Source: Novosphingobium guangzhouense (GTDB lineage Bacteria > Pseudomonadota > Alphaproteobacteria > Sphingomonadales > Sphingomonadaceae). Taken from it: a DNA stretch of 64,000 bases. The stretch covers positions 17,359 through 81,358 of the forward strand of contig NZ_LYMM01000033.1 of NCBI RefSeq assembly GCF_002896965.1, read 5' to 3'. Shown in pieces: positions 50,831 to 60,010 of this stretch. The position numbers were made by a program, and so were the translations under genes. The notes under the pieces are model-generated. The model did not search any database, was not told where the DNA came from, and saw only the letters and a list, made by a program, of their open reading frames with translations. How positions within the stretch are numbered: the first letter of the stretch is position 1; every line of letters begins with the position of its first letter.

Positions 50831-52141
50831 ATGGTCCCCCGCTACGCCCGTCCCGCGATGACCGCGATCTGGGAACCCGAAGCCCGCTACCGCATCTGGT
50901 TCGAGATCGAAGCCCACGCCGCCGTCAAGATGGGCGAAATGGGCACCGTCCCCGCCTCTGCCGGCAAGGCGCTGTGGGACTGGTGGGCGACCAACCCGAA
51001 GATCGACGTCGCCGCGATCGACGCGATCGAAGCCGTCACCAAGCATGACGTCATCGCCTTCCTTGACTGGGTCGCCCAGCAGGTCGGCCCCGAAGCGCGC
51101 TTCATGCACCAGGGCATGACCAGCTCCGACGTGCTCGACACCACGCTGAACGTACAGCTGGTCAAGGCCGCCGACATTCTTCTGGAAGACCTCGACGCCC
51201 TGCTCGCCGCGATCAAGCGCCGCGCAGAAGAACACAAGTATACCCCCACCATCGGCCGCAGCCACGGTATCCACGCAGAGCCCGTCACCTTCGGCCTCAA
51301 GCTGGCCGAAGCCTATGCCGAATTCGCGCGCTGCAAGAAGCGCCTGATCGCCGCGCGTGAAGAAGTCGCCACGTGCGCGATCTCGGGCGCCGTGGGCACT
51401 TTCGCCAACACCGACCCGGCGGTGGAACAATACGTCGCCGACCAGCTCGGCCTCGAAATCGAGCCGGTTTCCACGCAGGTCATCCCGCGTGATCGCCACG
51501 CGATGTTCTTCGCCACGCTGGGCGTCATCGCCAGCTCGATCGAGCGTCTTGCCGTGGAAGTGCGCCACCTGCAGCGCACCGAAGTGCTTGAAGCGGAAGA
51601 ATACTTCTCGCCCGGCCAGAAGGGTTCGTCGGCGATGCCGCACAAGCGCAACCCGGTGCTGACTGAAAACCTCACCGGCCTTGCCCGCGTGGTGCGCTCG
51701 GCGGTGGTGCCCGCAATGGAGAACGTGGCGCTGTGGCACGAGCGTGACATCTCGCACTCCTCGGTCGAGCGTTTCATCGGCCCCGACGCAACGATCACCC
51801 TGGATTTCGCGCTGGCGCGCCTGACCGGCGTAATCGACAAGCTGCTGATCTACCCCGAACGCATGCAGAAGAACCTCGACCGCATGGGCGGCCTGGTCCA
51901 CTCGCAGCGCGTACTGCTGGCACTGACGCAGGCCGGCCTGACCCGCGACGAAAGCTATCGCCTTGTCCAGCGCAACGCGATGAAGGTGTGGGAATCGGAC
52001 GGCCAGCTCTCGCTGCTCGAACTGCTCAAGGCCGACCCTGAGGTCGCTGCGGCGCTCCCCGCAGAGGTGATCGAGGACAAGTTCAACCTCGATTATCACT
52101 ACAAGCACGTCGACACGATCTTCAGCCGCGTCTTCGGCTGA
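50831..52141 (+). CDS. purB: Adenylosuccinate lyase
   Basis: Fumarase/aspartase-superfamily enzyme acting twice in purine synthesis (SAICAR to AICAR, and adenylosuccinate to AMP). 436 residues with MTSSDVLDT, the substrate-loop histidine segment [10 protein letters not shown], and the superfamily signature [14 protein letters not shown] 50831 preceded by AAGGAG. A hairpin terminator-like repeat follows at 52163-52197. Confidence 0.96.
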   Translation: MVPRYARPAMTAIWEPEARYRIWFEIEAHAAVKMGEMGTVPASAGKALWDWWATNPKIDVAAIDAIEAVTKHDVIAFLDWVAQQVGPEARFMHQGMTSSDVLDTTLNVQLVKAADILLEDLDALLAAIKRRAEEHKYTPTIGRSHGIHAEPVTFGLKLAEAYAEFARCKKRLIAAREEVATCAISGAVGTFANTDPAVEQYVADQLGLEIEPVSTQVIPRDRHAMFFATLGVIASSIERLAVEVRHLQRTEVLEAEEYFSPGQKGSSAMPHKRNPVLTENLTGLARVVRSAVVPAMENVALWHERDISHSSVERFIGPDATITLDFALARLTGVIDKLLIYPERMQKNLDRMGGLVHSQRVLLALTQAGLTRDESYRLVQRNAMKVWESDGQLSLLELLKADPEVAAALPAEVIEDKFNLDYHYKHVDTIFSRVFG

Positions 52142-52162
52142 ACCGAGGGGCGCTTCGATGCT

Positions 52163-52197
52163 CCGGCAGGCTCGGCACTCAGCCAGAGCCTGCCGGT
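52163..52197 (+). terminator. Hairpin downstream of purB
   Basis: CGGCAGGCTC / GAGCCTGCCG with a 12-base loop, 22 bp after the stop; no strong T-run, so termination is likely but not certain. Confidence 0.5.
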
Positions 52198-52313
52198 GAA
52201 TGAAGATCCGGCCCGCTCCTTCGACATAAGCAGATCGACCCAGGCCAAGGGCTTCCCTTGCGGAAAATTCACGCCTAGCATCGCGGCCGTTCGCGGAGAA
52301 AGCAGGAGGAACA

Positions 52314-52664
52314 ATGCAGGTCATCCGCACAATCGCGTGGATCGTACTGACCGCCGTGCTCGTCGCATTCATCGCGATGAACTGGACCAAGGTTCCGGTG
52401 AATTTCTGGCCCCTTGCAGACGGCAACTACTTCCACTTCGAATGGCCGGTCGGCGTCGTCGCGCTGTTGTTCTTCGGTTTCGGCATGCTGCCGGTCTGGG
52501 CCTACCTGCGCGCCGTGCGCTGGCGCCTCAACCGCCGCATAGCCAGCCTTGAAAACTCGCTGCGCGCAACGTCGATGGCATCGCTGGCCACCCCGGCCGA
52601 GGCCGCGCCCGTCGCAAGCGACACTATCCCCACTGAAACCCCGTCGGAAATCGAGAAGTCATGA
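52314..52664 (+). CDS. LapA-domain membrane protein (DUF1049)
   Basis: 116 residues with two membrane helices (IAWIVLTAVLVAFIAMNW and VGVVALLFFGFGMLPVWAYL), the N-W-x(3)-V-x-VNF pattern after the first, and a cytoplasmic coiled coil (LNRRIASLENSLRA), as in LapA/YciS proteins linked to LPS assembly. ATG has GGAGGAAC upstream. Overlaps pyrF by four bases. Confidence 0.85.
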   Translation: MQVIRTIAWIVLTAVLVAFIAMNWTKVPVNFWPLADGNYFHFEWPVGVVALLFFGFGMLPVWAYLRAVRWRLNRRIASLENSLRATSMASLATPAEAAPVASDTIPTETPSEIEKS

Positions 52665-53338
52665 ACCACAATCCCGTCTACCTCGCCCTCGACCTCCCCC
52701 GCCTCGACGCTGCGGAAGCGCTGGCGCGCAAGGTTGCGGGTCATATCGGCGGGATCAAGCTGGGCCTCGAATTCTTCTGCGCTCACGGGCATCACGGCGT
52801 CCACGAACTGCACAAGATCGGCCTGCCGATCTTCCTCGATCTCAAGCTGCATGACATTCCCAACACCGTCGCCGGTGCGATGCAGGCAATCCACGTACTG
52901 CAGCCCTCGATCGTCACCATCCACGCCGCAGGTGGCCGTGCAATGATGGAAGACGCCAAGGCCGCCGCCGGTGAAAACTGCAAGGTCGTGGCGGTCACCG
53001 TCCTCACCAGCCTCGACGGAGACGACCTCTCCTCGATCGGCGTCAACGCCAATCCCTACGATCAGGCGCTGCGTCTTGCCGACCTTGCGCATTCTGCAGG
53101 GCTCGACGGCATCGTCTGCTCGGGCCACGAAGTCGGCGCAGTCCACAAGCAGTGGAAGGACGGTTACTTCGTTGTTCCCGGCCTGCGTCCGGCAAACGGC
53201 AAAGTCGGCGACCAGAAGCGCACCGTCACCCCGCGCGAAGCGCGCGATGCAGGCGCCAGCGTGCTCGTCATCGGACGGCCGATCAGCCGCGCGGAAGATC
53301 CGCTGGCGGCGGCAAAGGCGATCGAAGCTACGCTTTAG
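52661..53338 (+). CDS. pyrF: Orotidine 5'-phosphate decarboxylase
   Basis: Last step of UMP synthesis. 225-residue TIM barrel with the active-site DxKxxDI motif (FLDLKLHDIPNT), catalytic Lys/Asp tetrad, and the phosphate loop VIGRPISRAEDP. Start overlaps the LapA-like stop (ATGA). Confidence 0.96.
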   Translation: MNHNPVYLALDLPRLDAAEALARKVAGHIGGIKLGLEFFCAHGHHGVHELHKIGLPIFLDLKLHDIPNTVAGAMQAIHVLQPSIVTIHAAGGRAMMEDAKAAAGENCKVVAVTVLTSLDGDDLSSIGVNANPYDQALRLADLAHSAGLDGIVCSGHEVGAVHKQWKDGYFVVPGLRPANGKVGDQKRTVTPREARDAGASVLVIGRPISRAEDPLAAAKAIEATL

Positions 53339-53353
53339 GAACGGAGAAAGGAT

Positions 53354-53373
53354 TCTGGGGCCATCGCCCCAGA
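53354..53373 (+). terminator. Terminator after pyrF
   Basis: TCTGGGGC / GCCCCAGA stem with a CATC loop, 15 bp after the stop. Confidence 0.75.
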
Positions 53374-53605
53374 CCCCCATACTGTCATCGTCGTGCGTGC
53401 AGCCGCGTAGAGCCTGCATTGCGCCGAAGGCTACTTTGCATGGGCAGCTGTGCGCCCGACCTCGGTGTTGAACGAGGCGCAGGGTTGGATAAACCTCTGC
53501 GTCCCCTCACCTTAACCCTTGCACACTTCACCGTTCAGCCCTTCGCAACCTGCCTCCCTCCAGATCGTTGCTCACCGAACAACCCCTTGGGAGTGCGACC
53601 CCATT

Positions 53606-54361
53606 ATGAAGACCCTGAGCCTGCTTGCCGCCACGGCCATGGCAGCATCCGCCCCTTCCGCCTTCGCCCAGCAGGCCCCTGCGCCCGCGATCGAGACCGG
53701 GCACACCATGCTCACCGTCACCGCCGAAGGTTCCTCCACGCGTGAGCCGGACATGGCCAGCTACACGGCGGGCGTCACCACGCAGGGCACCACCGCCAGC
53801 GAGGCGCTTTCAGCCAATTCCGCGCAGATGACCAAGGTAATTGCTGCCCTCAAGCGCGCGGGGATCGCGGACAAGGACGTGCAGACCAGCAATCTCAACG
53901 TCAATCCGATCTACGCCCAGCCCAAGCGCCTGCCCGACGGTTCGTATGAAGACGACGGCCAGCAGCGCATCGTCGGCTATCGTGCCAGCAATTCGGTCTC
54001 GGTCCGCCAGCGCAAGCTGCAGGACATGGGCAAGGTGATCGACGCGCTCGTCACGGCGGGGGCGAACCAAGTGAACGGTCCGAACTTCATGCTCTCGCAG
54101 CCCGAAGCGGCGATGGACGAGGCGCGGGTTGAAGCCATGAAGTCCGCTCGCGCGCGCGCTGACCTCTACGCAAAGGCATCGGGCCTGCGCGTGGCGCGGA
54201 TCGTCTCGATCAGCGAAAGCGGTGGCTATTCGCCCCAGCCGGTGATGTTCATGCGCAAGGAATCGCGCGACATGGTCGCCGCCGCTGCGCCGCCGCCGGT
54301 CGCAGCGGGCGAGCTTGAGATGAACGTCAACGTGACGGTGCAATTCGAACTGGCACCGTGA
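53606..54361 (+). CDS. SIMPL domain periplasmic protein
   Basis: 251 residues. Signal peptide (LLAATAMAASAPSAFAQ) then a SIMPL/DUF541 domain (MLTVTAEGSSTREPDMASYTAGV, ALKRAGIADKDVQTSNLNVNP, AMKSARARADLYAKASGL). Known relatives include BP26/OMP28 and YggE; the role is structural or stress related, unclear. ATG 53606 chosen for the signal peptide. Confidence 0.88.
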   Translation: MKTLSLLAATAMAASAPSAFAQQAPAPAIETGHTMLTVTAEGSSTREPDMASYTAGVTTQGTTASEALSANSAQMTKVIAALKRAGIADKDVQTSNLNVNPIYAQPKRLPDGSYEDDGQQRIVGYRASNSVSVRQRKLQDMGKVIDALVTAGANQVNGPNFMLSQPEAAMDEARVEAMKSARARADLYAKASGLRVARIVSISESGGYSPQPVMFMRKESRDMVAAAAPPPVAAGELEMNVNVTVQFELAP

Positions 54362-54368
54362 TGCGGGC

Positions 54369-54791
54369 TCAATTCACCATCATCTCGTTTGATTGAATGT
54401 GATAGCCGACAAGCGCCAGCTTGTCGGCTTCACCTTTTCTGAAGACGAACTGTTCGGTGCCGCTGCCCCGTTCGAACACGGTCTGGTTCGTCACCGTCAT
54501 GAAGCTGCCGTTGGTGCTGGCGTTGCGGTTCCAGCCGATCTGCTTGCTCGACCTCACATTGCCAAGCTTGCGATGGACCGCGTCCAGCAAGGCCACGAAC
54601 TGTTTGCGCGTGGTCGCCTTGCGCATGTCCGCGCCGGTGGCTTCCCAGATTTCCTGCGAATGCCCGGCATCAAGCTCTTCGTGAAAGCGGACGACTTCGG
54701 CGTCAGCCTTGCCGATGACCTCCTTCATGCTGCAGCCGCCAAGCATTGCCGCTGCAACGAATGGCATTAGATAGCGGCCCAATCGATTCAC
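54369..54791 (-). CDS. Hypothetical lipoprotein, 140 aa
   Basis: GTG 54791 with GAAGGACGC upstream; a basic N terminus and lipobox MLGGCSMKE predict an anchored lipoprotein. The remaining domain (VRFHEELDAGHSQEIWEATG ... FMTVTNQTVFERG) resembles small periplasmic DUF4019-like proteins, not certain. An upstream ATG (54809) is an alternative start. Divergent from trpF. Confidence 0.65.
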   Translation of the reverse strand: MNRLGRYLMPFVAAAMLGGCSMKEVIGKADAEVVRFHEELDAGHSQEIWEATGADMRKATTRKQFVALLDAVHRKLGNVRSSKQIGWNRNASTNGSFMTVTNQTVFERGSGTEQFVFRKGEADKLALVGYHIQSNEMMVN

Positions 54792-54840
54792 TTTGCGTCC
54801 TTCATTCATGCAGGGCGTCAGCTTAGGGCAAGGCGCGCAT

Positions 54841-55485
54841 ATGCCAACAGCGGCAATCAAGATTTGCGGTATCAGCACCGGCGATTCGCTGGAGGCTGCC
54901 ATCCGCGGCCGCGCGGCGCATGTGGGCTTCGTGTTCTTCGCAAGGAGCCCGCGCGCGGTCAGCCCTGCGCAGGCAGCGCAGCTTTCAGACCGTGCGGCAG
55001 GACGGATCGGCCGTGTCGGCCTGTTCGTCGATGCCGACGATGCCCTGCTGGCCGATGCGGTGGGCGCGGCAAGGCTCGATGCCTTGCAACTGCACGGTTC
55101 CGAGACGCCCGAGCGCGCGGCCCAGCTTCGGGCGCGGTTCGGCATTCCGGTGTGGAAGGCCCTGTCGGTCGCCGCAGCGGCCGACGTTGCGCGCGCGGAC
55201 GCGTATGCCGGGGCGGCCGACCTTGTCCTGTTCGATGCCAAGACGCCCAAGGGCACGCTGCCCGGCGGCATGGGCCTCAGCTTCGACTGGGGCCTCGTCG
55301 CGAACTGGAAGGGACCGCTGGCATGGGGGCTGGCGGGCGGCCTGGACCCGGCGAACGTGGCAGAGGCGATCCGCGTTACCGGAACGCCGCTGGTCGATAC
55401 GTCCTCGGGCGTGGAAAGCGCGCCCGGCGTAAAGGACGAGGAGCGCATCGCGGCCTTCTGCGCAGCGGTTCGCAGCATCGCATGA
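54841..55485 (+). CDS. trpF: Phosphoribosylanthranilate isomerase
   Basis: 214-residue TIM barrel for tryptophan synthesis. Catalytic Cys in KICGISTGD (C10 region) and Asp in FVDADD; substrate-binding LQLHGSE and phosphate-binding LAGGLDP. Separated from trpB by an outer-membrane protein gene on the other strand, an arrangement seen in some alphaproteobacteria. Confidence 0.94.
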   Translation: MPTAAIKICGISTGDSLEAAIRGRAAHVGFVFFARSPRAVSPAQAAQLSDRAAGRIGRVGLFVDADDALLADAVGAARLDALQLHGSETPERAAQLRARFGIPVWKALSVAAAADVARADAYAGAADLVLFDAKTPKGTLPGGMGLSFDWGLVANWKGPLAWGLAGGLDPANVAEAIRVTGTPLVDTSSGVESAPGVKDEERIAAFCAAVRSIA

Positions 55486-55487
55486 AG

Positions 55488-55517
55488 AAAGGGGCGGCCC
55501 TTTCGGACCGCCCCTTT
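55488..55517 (+). terminator. Terminator after trpF
   Basis: AAAGGGGCGG / CCGCCCCTTT stem with T-rich tail, immediately after the stop; also usable from the opposite side. Confidence 0.85.
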
Positions 55518-55576
55518 CCTGGCTTACGCTGAGCCCACGGTGACATTGGCACAGCGATCAGTTTAGATCCCGTGGA

Positions 55577-56044
55577 TCAGAACTTGACGCCCACGCCCAC
55601 GAGGCCACGATCGGCGTCGGGGGTGTTGTCGCCAACCAGCAGGTGCTGGTATTCAGCCTTCACGTAGTAACGCGAACCAACGTCCTGCTGGACGCCGCCG
55701 CCAACGCCCACGGCGCTGTTGCAGTACTTGCAGTTCTTCGACTGCCAGTCGGCCAGCGCGTAGACCTTGGTGCCGTCGCGCGGCTCGATGCCGATGCGGC
55801 CACCGGCGCCCCACGAAACGCGGGTGTTGTCGGTCAGAATCTTGTCGGCCGAACCCTGCACGCCAACGAACAGGCCCGGAGCCAGATCGTAGTCGTAACC
55901 GATCGCACCACCAACAGTTGCTTCGCTGTCGCTACCGTCCCAGATCACACCGCCGCGTGCTTCGACGCGGACTTCGTTGGCCAGGGCGGGAGTGGCAGCG
56001 GCCACGGCAGCAACCGCGGCGAGCGAAACAAGTGCAATACGCAT
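55577..56044 (-). CDS. Small outer-membrane beta-barrel protein
   Basis: 155 residues. Signal peptide (VAAVAAATPALA) then alternating amphipathic strands with Gly/aromatic residues, e.g. GGAIGYDYDLAPGLFVGVQG and YYVKAEYQHLLVG, ending GLVGVGVKF with a terminal aromatic Phe, the outer-membrane sorting signal. Matches the opacity/porin-like small barrel group. Highly expressed leader region likely. Confidence 0.85.
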   Translation of the reverse strand: MRIALVSLAAVAAVAAATPALANEVRVEARGGVIWDGSDSEATVGGAIGYDYDLAPGLFVGVQGSADKILTDNTRVSWGAGGRIGIEPRDGTKVYALADWQSKNCKYCNSAVGVGGGVQQDVGSRYYVKAEYQHLLVGDNTPDADRGLVGVGVKF

Positions 56045-56377
56045 ATTTTATAACTCCAAGTATTCCTGCGATCCCGACCCTCATCGGGGTTATCACCGGG
56101 AACGCTCCCGCCGCTGGACCCCGTCACCTTTCCGTCAGATGAACGATAAATTCTTGGAATCGTTCAAAACGTCACAAAACTGCAGTTTATTGGCGTTAGG
56201 TGCTTTTGCCCGGATTCAAGTTGCATTGTTTGCAATTGAATATCCACCTGGTGATCACCACGGCTTGGGCACCACCGCTTTGACAAGGTCGCGCATTTCT
56301 GGCGCCGCACCGCCAAAGCGCGGCGCCGCCTGCAAGGCGTCTGGACAAGCGCGGGGGGGTCTGCCAATCGCCGCTGC
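56045..56377. promoter_or_regulatory. Divergent promoter interval between the barrel gene and trpB
   Basis: 333 bp without ORF. AT-rich core near 56130-56240 suggests the two promoters; I see no attenuator leader peptide or TrpR-like operator. Confidence 0.4.
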
Positions 56378-57616
56378 ATGACCGTTCAAAGCCCCAATTC
56401 GCTGCGTTCGTATCCCGATGAGTCGGGCCACTTCGGCCAGTTCGGCGGCCGCTACGTCGCCGAGACGCTGATGCCGCTGATCCTCGATCTTGAGAAAGAG
56501 TATCGCGCCGCGCGGCAGGACCCGGCTTTCCAGGCGCAGTTTGACGATCTGCTCAAGACCTTCGTCGGCCGCCCCAGCCCGCTCTACCCCGCCCCGCGCG
56601 TGACCGAGCATTTCCGCAAGCTGGCGCCCAAGGGCAAGGGCCCGAAGATCTACTTCAAGCGCGAAGACCTGAACCACACCGGGGCGCACAAGATCAACAA
56701 CTGCATCGGCCAGATCCTGCTGGCCATGCGGATGGGCAAGACCAAGATCATCGCGGAAACCGGCGCGGGCCAGCACGGCGTCGCCACCGCCACCGTCGCG
56801 GCGCGGTTCGGCCTGCCCTGCACGATCTTCATGGGCGCCAAAGACGTTGAACGCCAGAAGCCCAACGTCTTCCGCATGAAGCTGCTGGGTGCAGAAGTCA
56901 TGCCGGTGACCAGCGGCGCGGAAACGCTGAAGGACGCGATGAACGAGGCGCTGCGCCACTGGGTCGCAAACGTTCACGACACCTTCTACATCATCGGCAC
57001 CGCCGCCGGCCCGCACCCGTACCCGGAACTCGTGCGCGATTTCCAGAGCGTGATCGGCACCGAAACCCGCGCGCAGATGCTGGAGGCCGAAGGCCGCCTG
57101 CCTGACATGCTGGTGGCGGCCGTGGGCGGCGGATCGAACGCGATCGGCATGTTCCACCCCTTCCTTGACGACCCCGAAGTCGCGATGGTGGGCATCGAGG
57201 CCGGCGGGCACGGCGTCGATACGGACAAGCACGCCGCATCGCTCACGGGCGGAAAGCCGGGTATCCTTCACGGCAACAAGACCTATCTGCTGCAGGACGA
57301 AGACGGGCAGATCACCGAAGCCCACTCGATCAGCGCAGGGCTGGACTATCCCGGCCTTGGCCCCGAACATTCGTGGCTGCATGAAGCCGGCCGCGTGCGC
57401 TACGTGCCGATCACCGACAGCGAGGCGCTTGAAGCGTTCCAGCTGTGCTGCGCGCTGGAAGGCATCATCCCGGCGCTGGAAAGCGCCCACGCCCTTGCCG
57501 CCCTGCCCCAGCTCACCGCCGAGATGGACGAGGACAAGCTGCTTGTCGTCAACGTCTCCGGCCGCGGCGACAAGGACATCTTTACGGTGGCCGAGGCGCT
57601 GGGGGTCGAGCTTTGA
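56378..57616 (+). CDS. trpB: Tryptophan synthase beta subunit
   Basis: PLP enzyme joining indole and serine. 412 residues with the PLP lysine in [10 protein letters not shown], the glycine-rich loop GGGSNAIG, and the monovalent-cation region. Starts ATG 56378. Its stop overlaps the TTG start of the small membrane gene (TTGA). Confidence 0.97.
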   Translation: MTVQSPNSLRSYPDESGHFGQFGGRYVAETLMPLILDLEKEYRAARQDPAFQAQFDDLLKTFVGRPSPLYPAPRVTEHFRKLAPKGKGPKIYFKREDLNHTGAHKINNCIGQILLAMRMGKTKIIAETGAGQHGVATATVAARFGLPCTIFMGAKDVERQKPNVFRMKLLGAEVMPVTSGAETLKDAMNEALRHWVANVHDTFYIIGTAAGPHPYPELVRDFQSVIGTETRAQMLEAEGRLPDMLVAAVGGGSNAIGMFHPFLDDPEVAMVGIEAGGHGVDTDKHAASLTGGKPGILHGNKTYLLQDEDGQITEAHSISAGLDYPGLGPEHSWLHEAGRVRYVPITDSEALEAFQLCCALEGIIPALESAHALAALPQLTAEMDEDKLLVVNVSGRGDKDIFTVAEALGVEL

Positions 57617-57864
57617 AAAAGGGCGGCTGGCAACGGTCGCTGATCGACGCAGCCATGCTCTGGATGGCCGTGTTCCCGGCAATCAAGGTCTTTGCCGACC
57701 TTGTCCGGGGACGCTCCTTCGACCTTTCGGGCGCGGGCTATTACTGGGCCTTCGCCTTTCGGGGAAGCTGGGGCGATATCGCCATCAGCCTTGCCTACAT
57801 CGCCGTATACGTCGGCCTGACGGCCGCCATCCTCCGCTATTCCGGAAAGACGCTGTTCTCCTGA
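57613..57864 (+). CDS. Small membrane protein inserted between trpB and trpA
   Basis: 83 residues starting TTG, coupled to trpB (TTGA) and to trpA (its stop overlaps the ATG). Two hydrophobic segments ([20 protein letters not shown] and [17 protein letters not shown]). Conserved in sphingomonads in this position, but function unknown; the coupling suggests co-expression with the synthase. Confidence 0.7.
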   Translation: MKKGGWQRSLIDAAMLWMAVFPAIKVFADLVRGRSFDLSGAGYYWAFAFRGSWGDIAISLAYIAVYVGLTAAILRYSGKTLFS

Positions 57865-58649
57865 TGACCCGCTTCGCAAACGCTTTCGCAAAAGGCCCCG
57901 CGCTCGTCTGCTTCATCACCGCAGGCGACGGCGACACTGCATCGAACCTCGACGCGCTGGTCGCGGGCGGGGCTGACGTGATCGAACTGGGCATGCCCTT
58001 CACCGATCCCATGGCGGACGGTCCTGCGATCCAGGAAGCGAACCTGCGCGCGCTGGCCAGGGGTACGCGCACGGCAGATATCTTCCGCATCGCTACCGAG
58101 TTCCGGCAGCGTCATCCCAACGTGCCGCTGGTGCTGATGGGCTATGCCAACCCGATGACCATCCGCGGCCCCGAATGGTTTGCCGACGAATGCGCGAAGG
58201 CTGGCGTCGACGGCGTTATCTGCGTCGATATTCCCAGCGAAGAGGATGCCGAACTTGGTCCGGCGCTGCGCGAAAAGGGCGTATCGCTGATCCGCCTTGC
58301 CACGCCGACGACCGACGCGGCGCGGCTTCCCGCCGTACTGAATGGCTCCTCGGGCTTCCTCTATTACGTCTCGGTCGCGGGCATCACCGGCATGCAGCAG
58401 GCCGCGCAAGGTTCGATCGAGGAAGCCGTAGCAAGGCTCAAGGCCGCCAGCGACATTCCCGTCGCCGTGGGCTTCGGCGTGCGCACGCCCGAACAGGCCG
58501 CAGCGATTGCAAAGGTTGCCGACGGTGTCGTCGTCGGCTCTGCCTTTGTCGAGATCGTCAAGCAGCATGGCGATAGCGCGCCCGGCCCGCTTCAGGACTA
58601 CACCGCATCGCTTGCCGAGGCTGTCCATTCGGCGCGCATTAACGCCTGA
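57864..58649 (+). CDS. trpA: Tryptophan synthase alpha subunit
   Basis: 261-residue TIM barrel cleaving indole-glycerol phosphate. Catalytic Glu in IELGMPFTDPMADG and Asp in VDGVICVDIPSEE, phosphate loop AVGFGVRTPEQ. ATG 57864 overlaps the small membrane gene. accD, often next in this gene order, is not present; folC follows directly. Confidence 0.96.
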   Translation: MTRFANAFAKGPALVCFITAGDGDTASNLDALVAGGADVIELGMPFTDPMADGPAIQEANLRALARGTRTADIFRIATEFRQRHPNVPLVLMGYANPMTIRGPEWFADECAKAGVDGVICVDIPSEEDAELGPALREKGVSLIRLATPTTDAARLPAVLNGSSGFLYYVSVAGITGMQQAAQGSIEEAVARLKAASDIPVAVGFGVRTPEQAAAIAKVADGVVVGSAFVEIVKQHGDSAPGPLQDYTASLAEAVHSARINA

Positions 58650-58693
58650 CCTGCGCTCTACGGCTGGCCGCGCAGGACGCTGCAGAGGACATC

Positions 58694-60010
58694 ATGAAAG
58701 ACTTCGCCGTGTCTGACGCACCTGCCGTGCAAGCGCAGCTCGATCGCCTTGCGGCGCTGTCCTTGCCGCAGGGCCGCATCGGGCTGGACGCGATCCGTAC
58801 CCTGCTGGCACGCCTTGGCAACCCGCACCTGAACATCCCGCCCGCCTTTCACGTGGCGGGCACCAACGGCAAGGGATCGACCTGCGCCTTCCTGCGCGCG
58901 ATCCTTGAAGCACAGGGCTACAAGGTCCACGCGATCACCAGCCCGCATCTGGTGCGCTACAACGAACGCATCCGCATCGCCGGTGAACTGGTCAGCGACG
59001 ATGAGCTTGCCGGCCTGCTGGCCGAAGTGCTCGACGCGGCGGACGGCCTTGAAGTCAGCTTCTTCGAAACCACGATCGCGGCCAGCTTCCTTGCCTTTGC
59101 ACGCCATCCGGCGGACGTCTGCGTGATCGAGGTCGGCCTTGGCGGCCGCTTCGACGCAACCAACGTCCTGCCCGCACCGCTGGCCTGCGGCATGGCCACG
59201 CTGGGCATCGATCACGAACGCTTCCTCCTTGCACCGGAAGACGGCACGCCCACGCAACCGCTTACCCGCATTGCGTTCGAGAAGGCCGGTATCCGCCGCC
59301 CTCACGTGCCGCTGGTAACGCAGTCCTACCCGCCGGAAGTCGTTGCCTTCCTCCAGTCGCTGACCGCGTCTGACGACGTGCCGCTACTCGCGCGCGATGC
59401 GCAATGGAAGGCGCAAGCCACCCGTGACGCGATCTGGTACGAAGACAGCCACGGCGCGCTGACGCTGCCCCTACCCACGATGCCCGGCGCGCATCAGGCC
59501 GACAACGCCGCGCTCGCCACCGCTATTCTCCGCGCGCAGGATGTGCTGAGGATCGATCCGCAGGCTTTCGCCGAAGGCATCCGCGCCGCGCACTGGCCCG
59601 CGCGCATGCAATTGCTGGGGCAAGGGCCGCTCACCGCGCTCGTCCCCGGCACCCCGGTCTGGCTCGACGGCGGGCACAACCGGGATGCCGGCCTCGCGCT
59701 GGAAAAGTTCCTGCGCGCGCACGAAATCGCGCCGCACCTTATCCTTGGTATGATCGCAGGCAAGGATCCGGGGGCGCTGCTCGATCCGTTGCATCGGCTG
59801 GTGGAGAGCGTGACGCTGGTGCCGGTCCCCGGCCATGACTGCCATCCGCCCGAAGCGTTCGCAGGCTGGTCGCTCCCCACGTCTACCGCGCCCGATGTGT
59901 CCACCGCGTTGCGCGAACTCGAACGACTCCAGCCCCGCGCAGTGCTGATCGCAGGCTCGCTCTACCTGGCAGGAGCCGTGCTGGGCGCCAATGGCGAGTT
60001 GCCCGACTAA
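58694..60010 (+). CDS. folC: Folylpolyglutamate synthase / dihydrofolate synthase
   Basis: 438-residue Mur-ligase-family enzyme. P-loop GTNGKGSTCA, Mg site EVGLGGRFDATN, and the H-binding region GGHNRDAG. Starts ATG 58694, 44 bp after trpA. The stop overlaps the convergent permease by four bases. Confidence 0.95.
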   Translation: MKDFAVSDAPAVQAQLDRLAALSLPQGRIGLDAIRTLLARLGNPHLNIPPAFHVAGTNGKGSTCAFLRAILEAQGYKVHAITSPHLVRYNERIRIAGELVSDDELAGLLAEVLDAADGLEVSFFETTIAASFLAFARHPADVCVIEVGLGGRFDATNVLPAPLACGMATLGIDHERFLLAPEDGTPTQPLTRIAFEKAGIRRPHVPLVTQSYPPEVVAFLQSLTASDDVPLLARDAQWKAQATRDAIWYEDSHGALTLPLPTMPGAHQADNAALATAILRAQDVLRIDPQAFAEGIRAAHWPARMQLLGQGPLTALVPGTPVWLDGGHNRDAGLALEKFLRAHEIAPHLILGMIAGKDPGALLDPLHRLVESVTLVPVPGHDCHPPEAFAGWSLPTSTAPDVSTALRELERLQPRAVLIAGSLYLAGAVLGANGELPD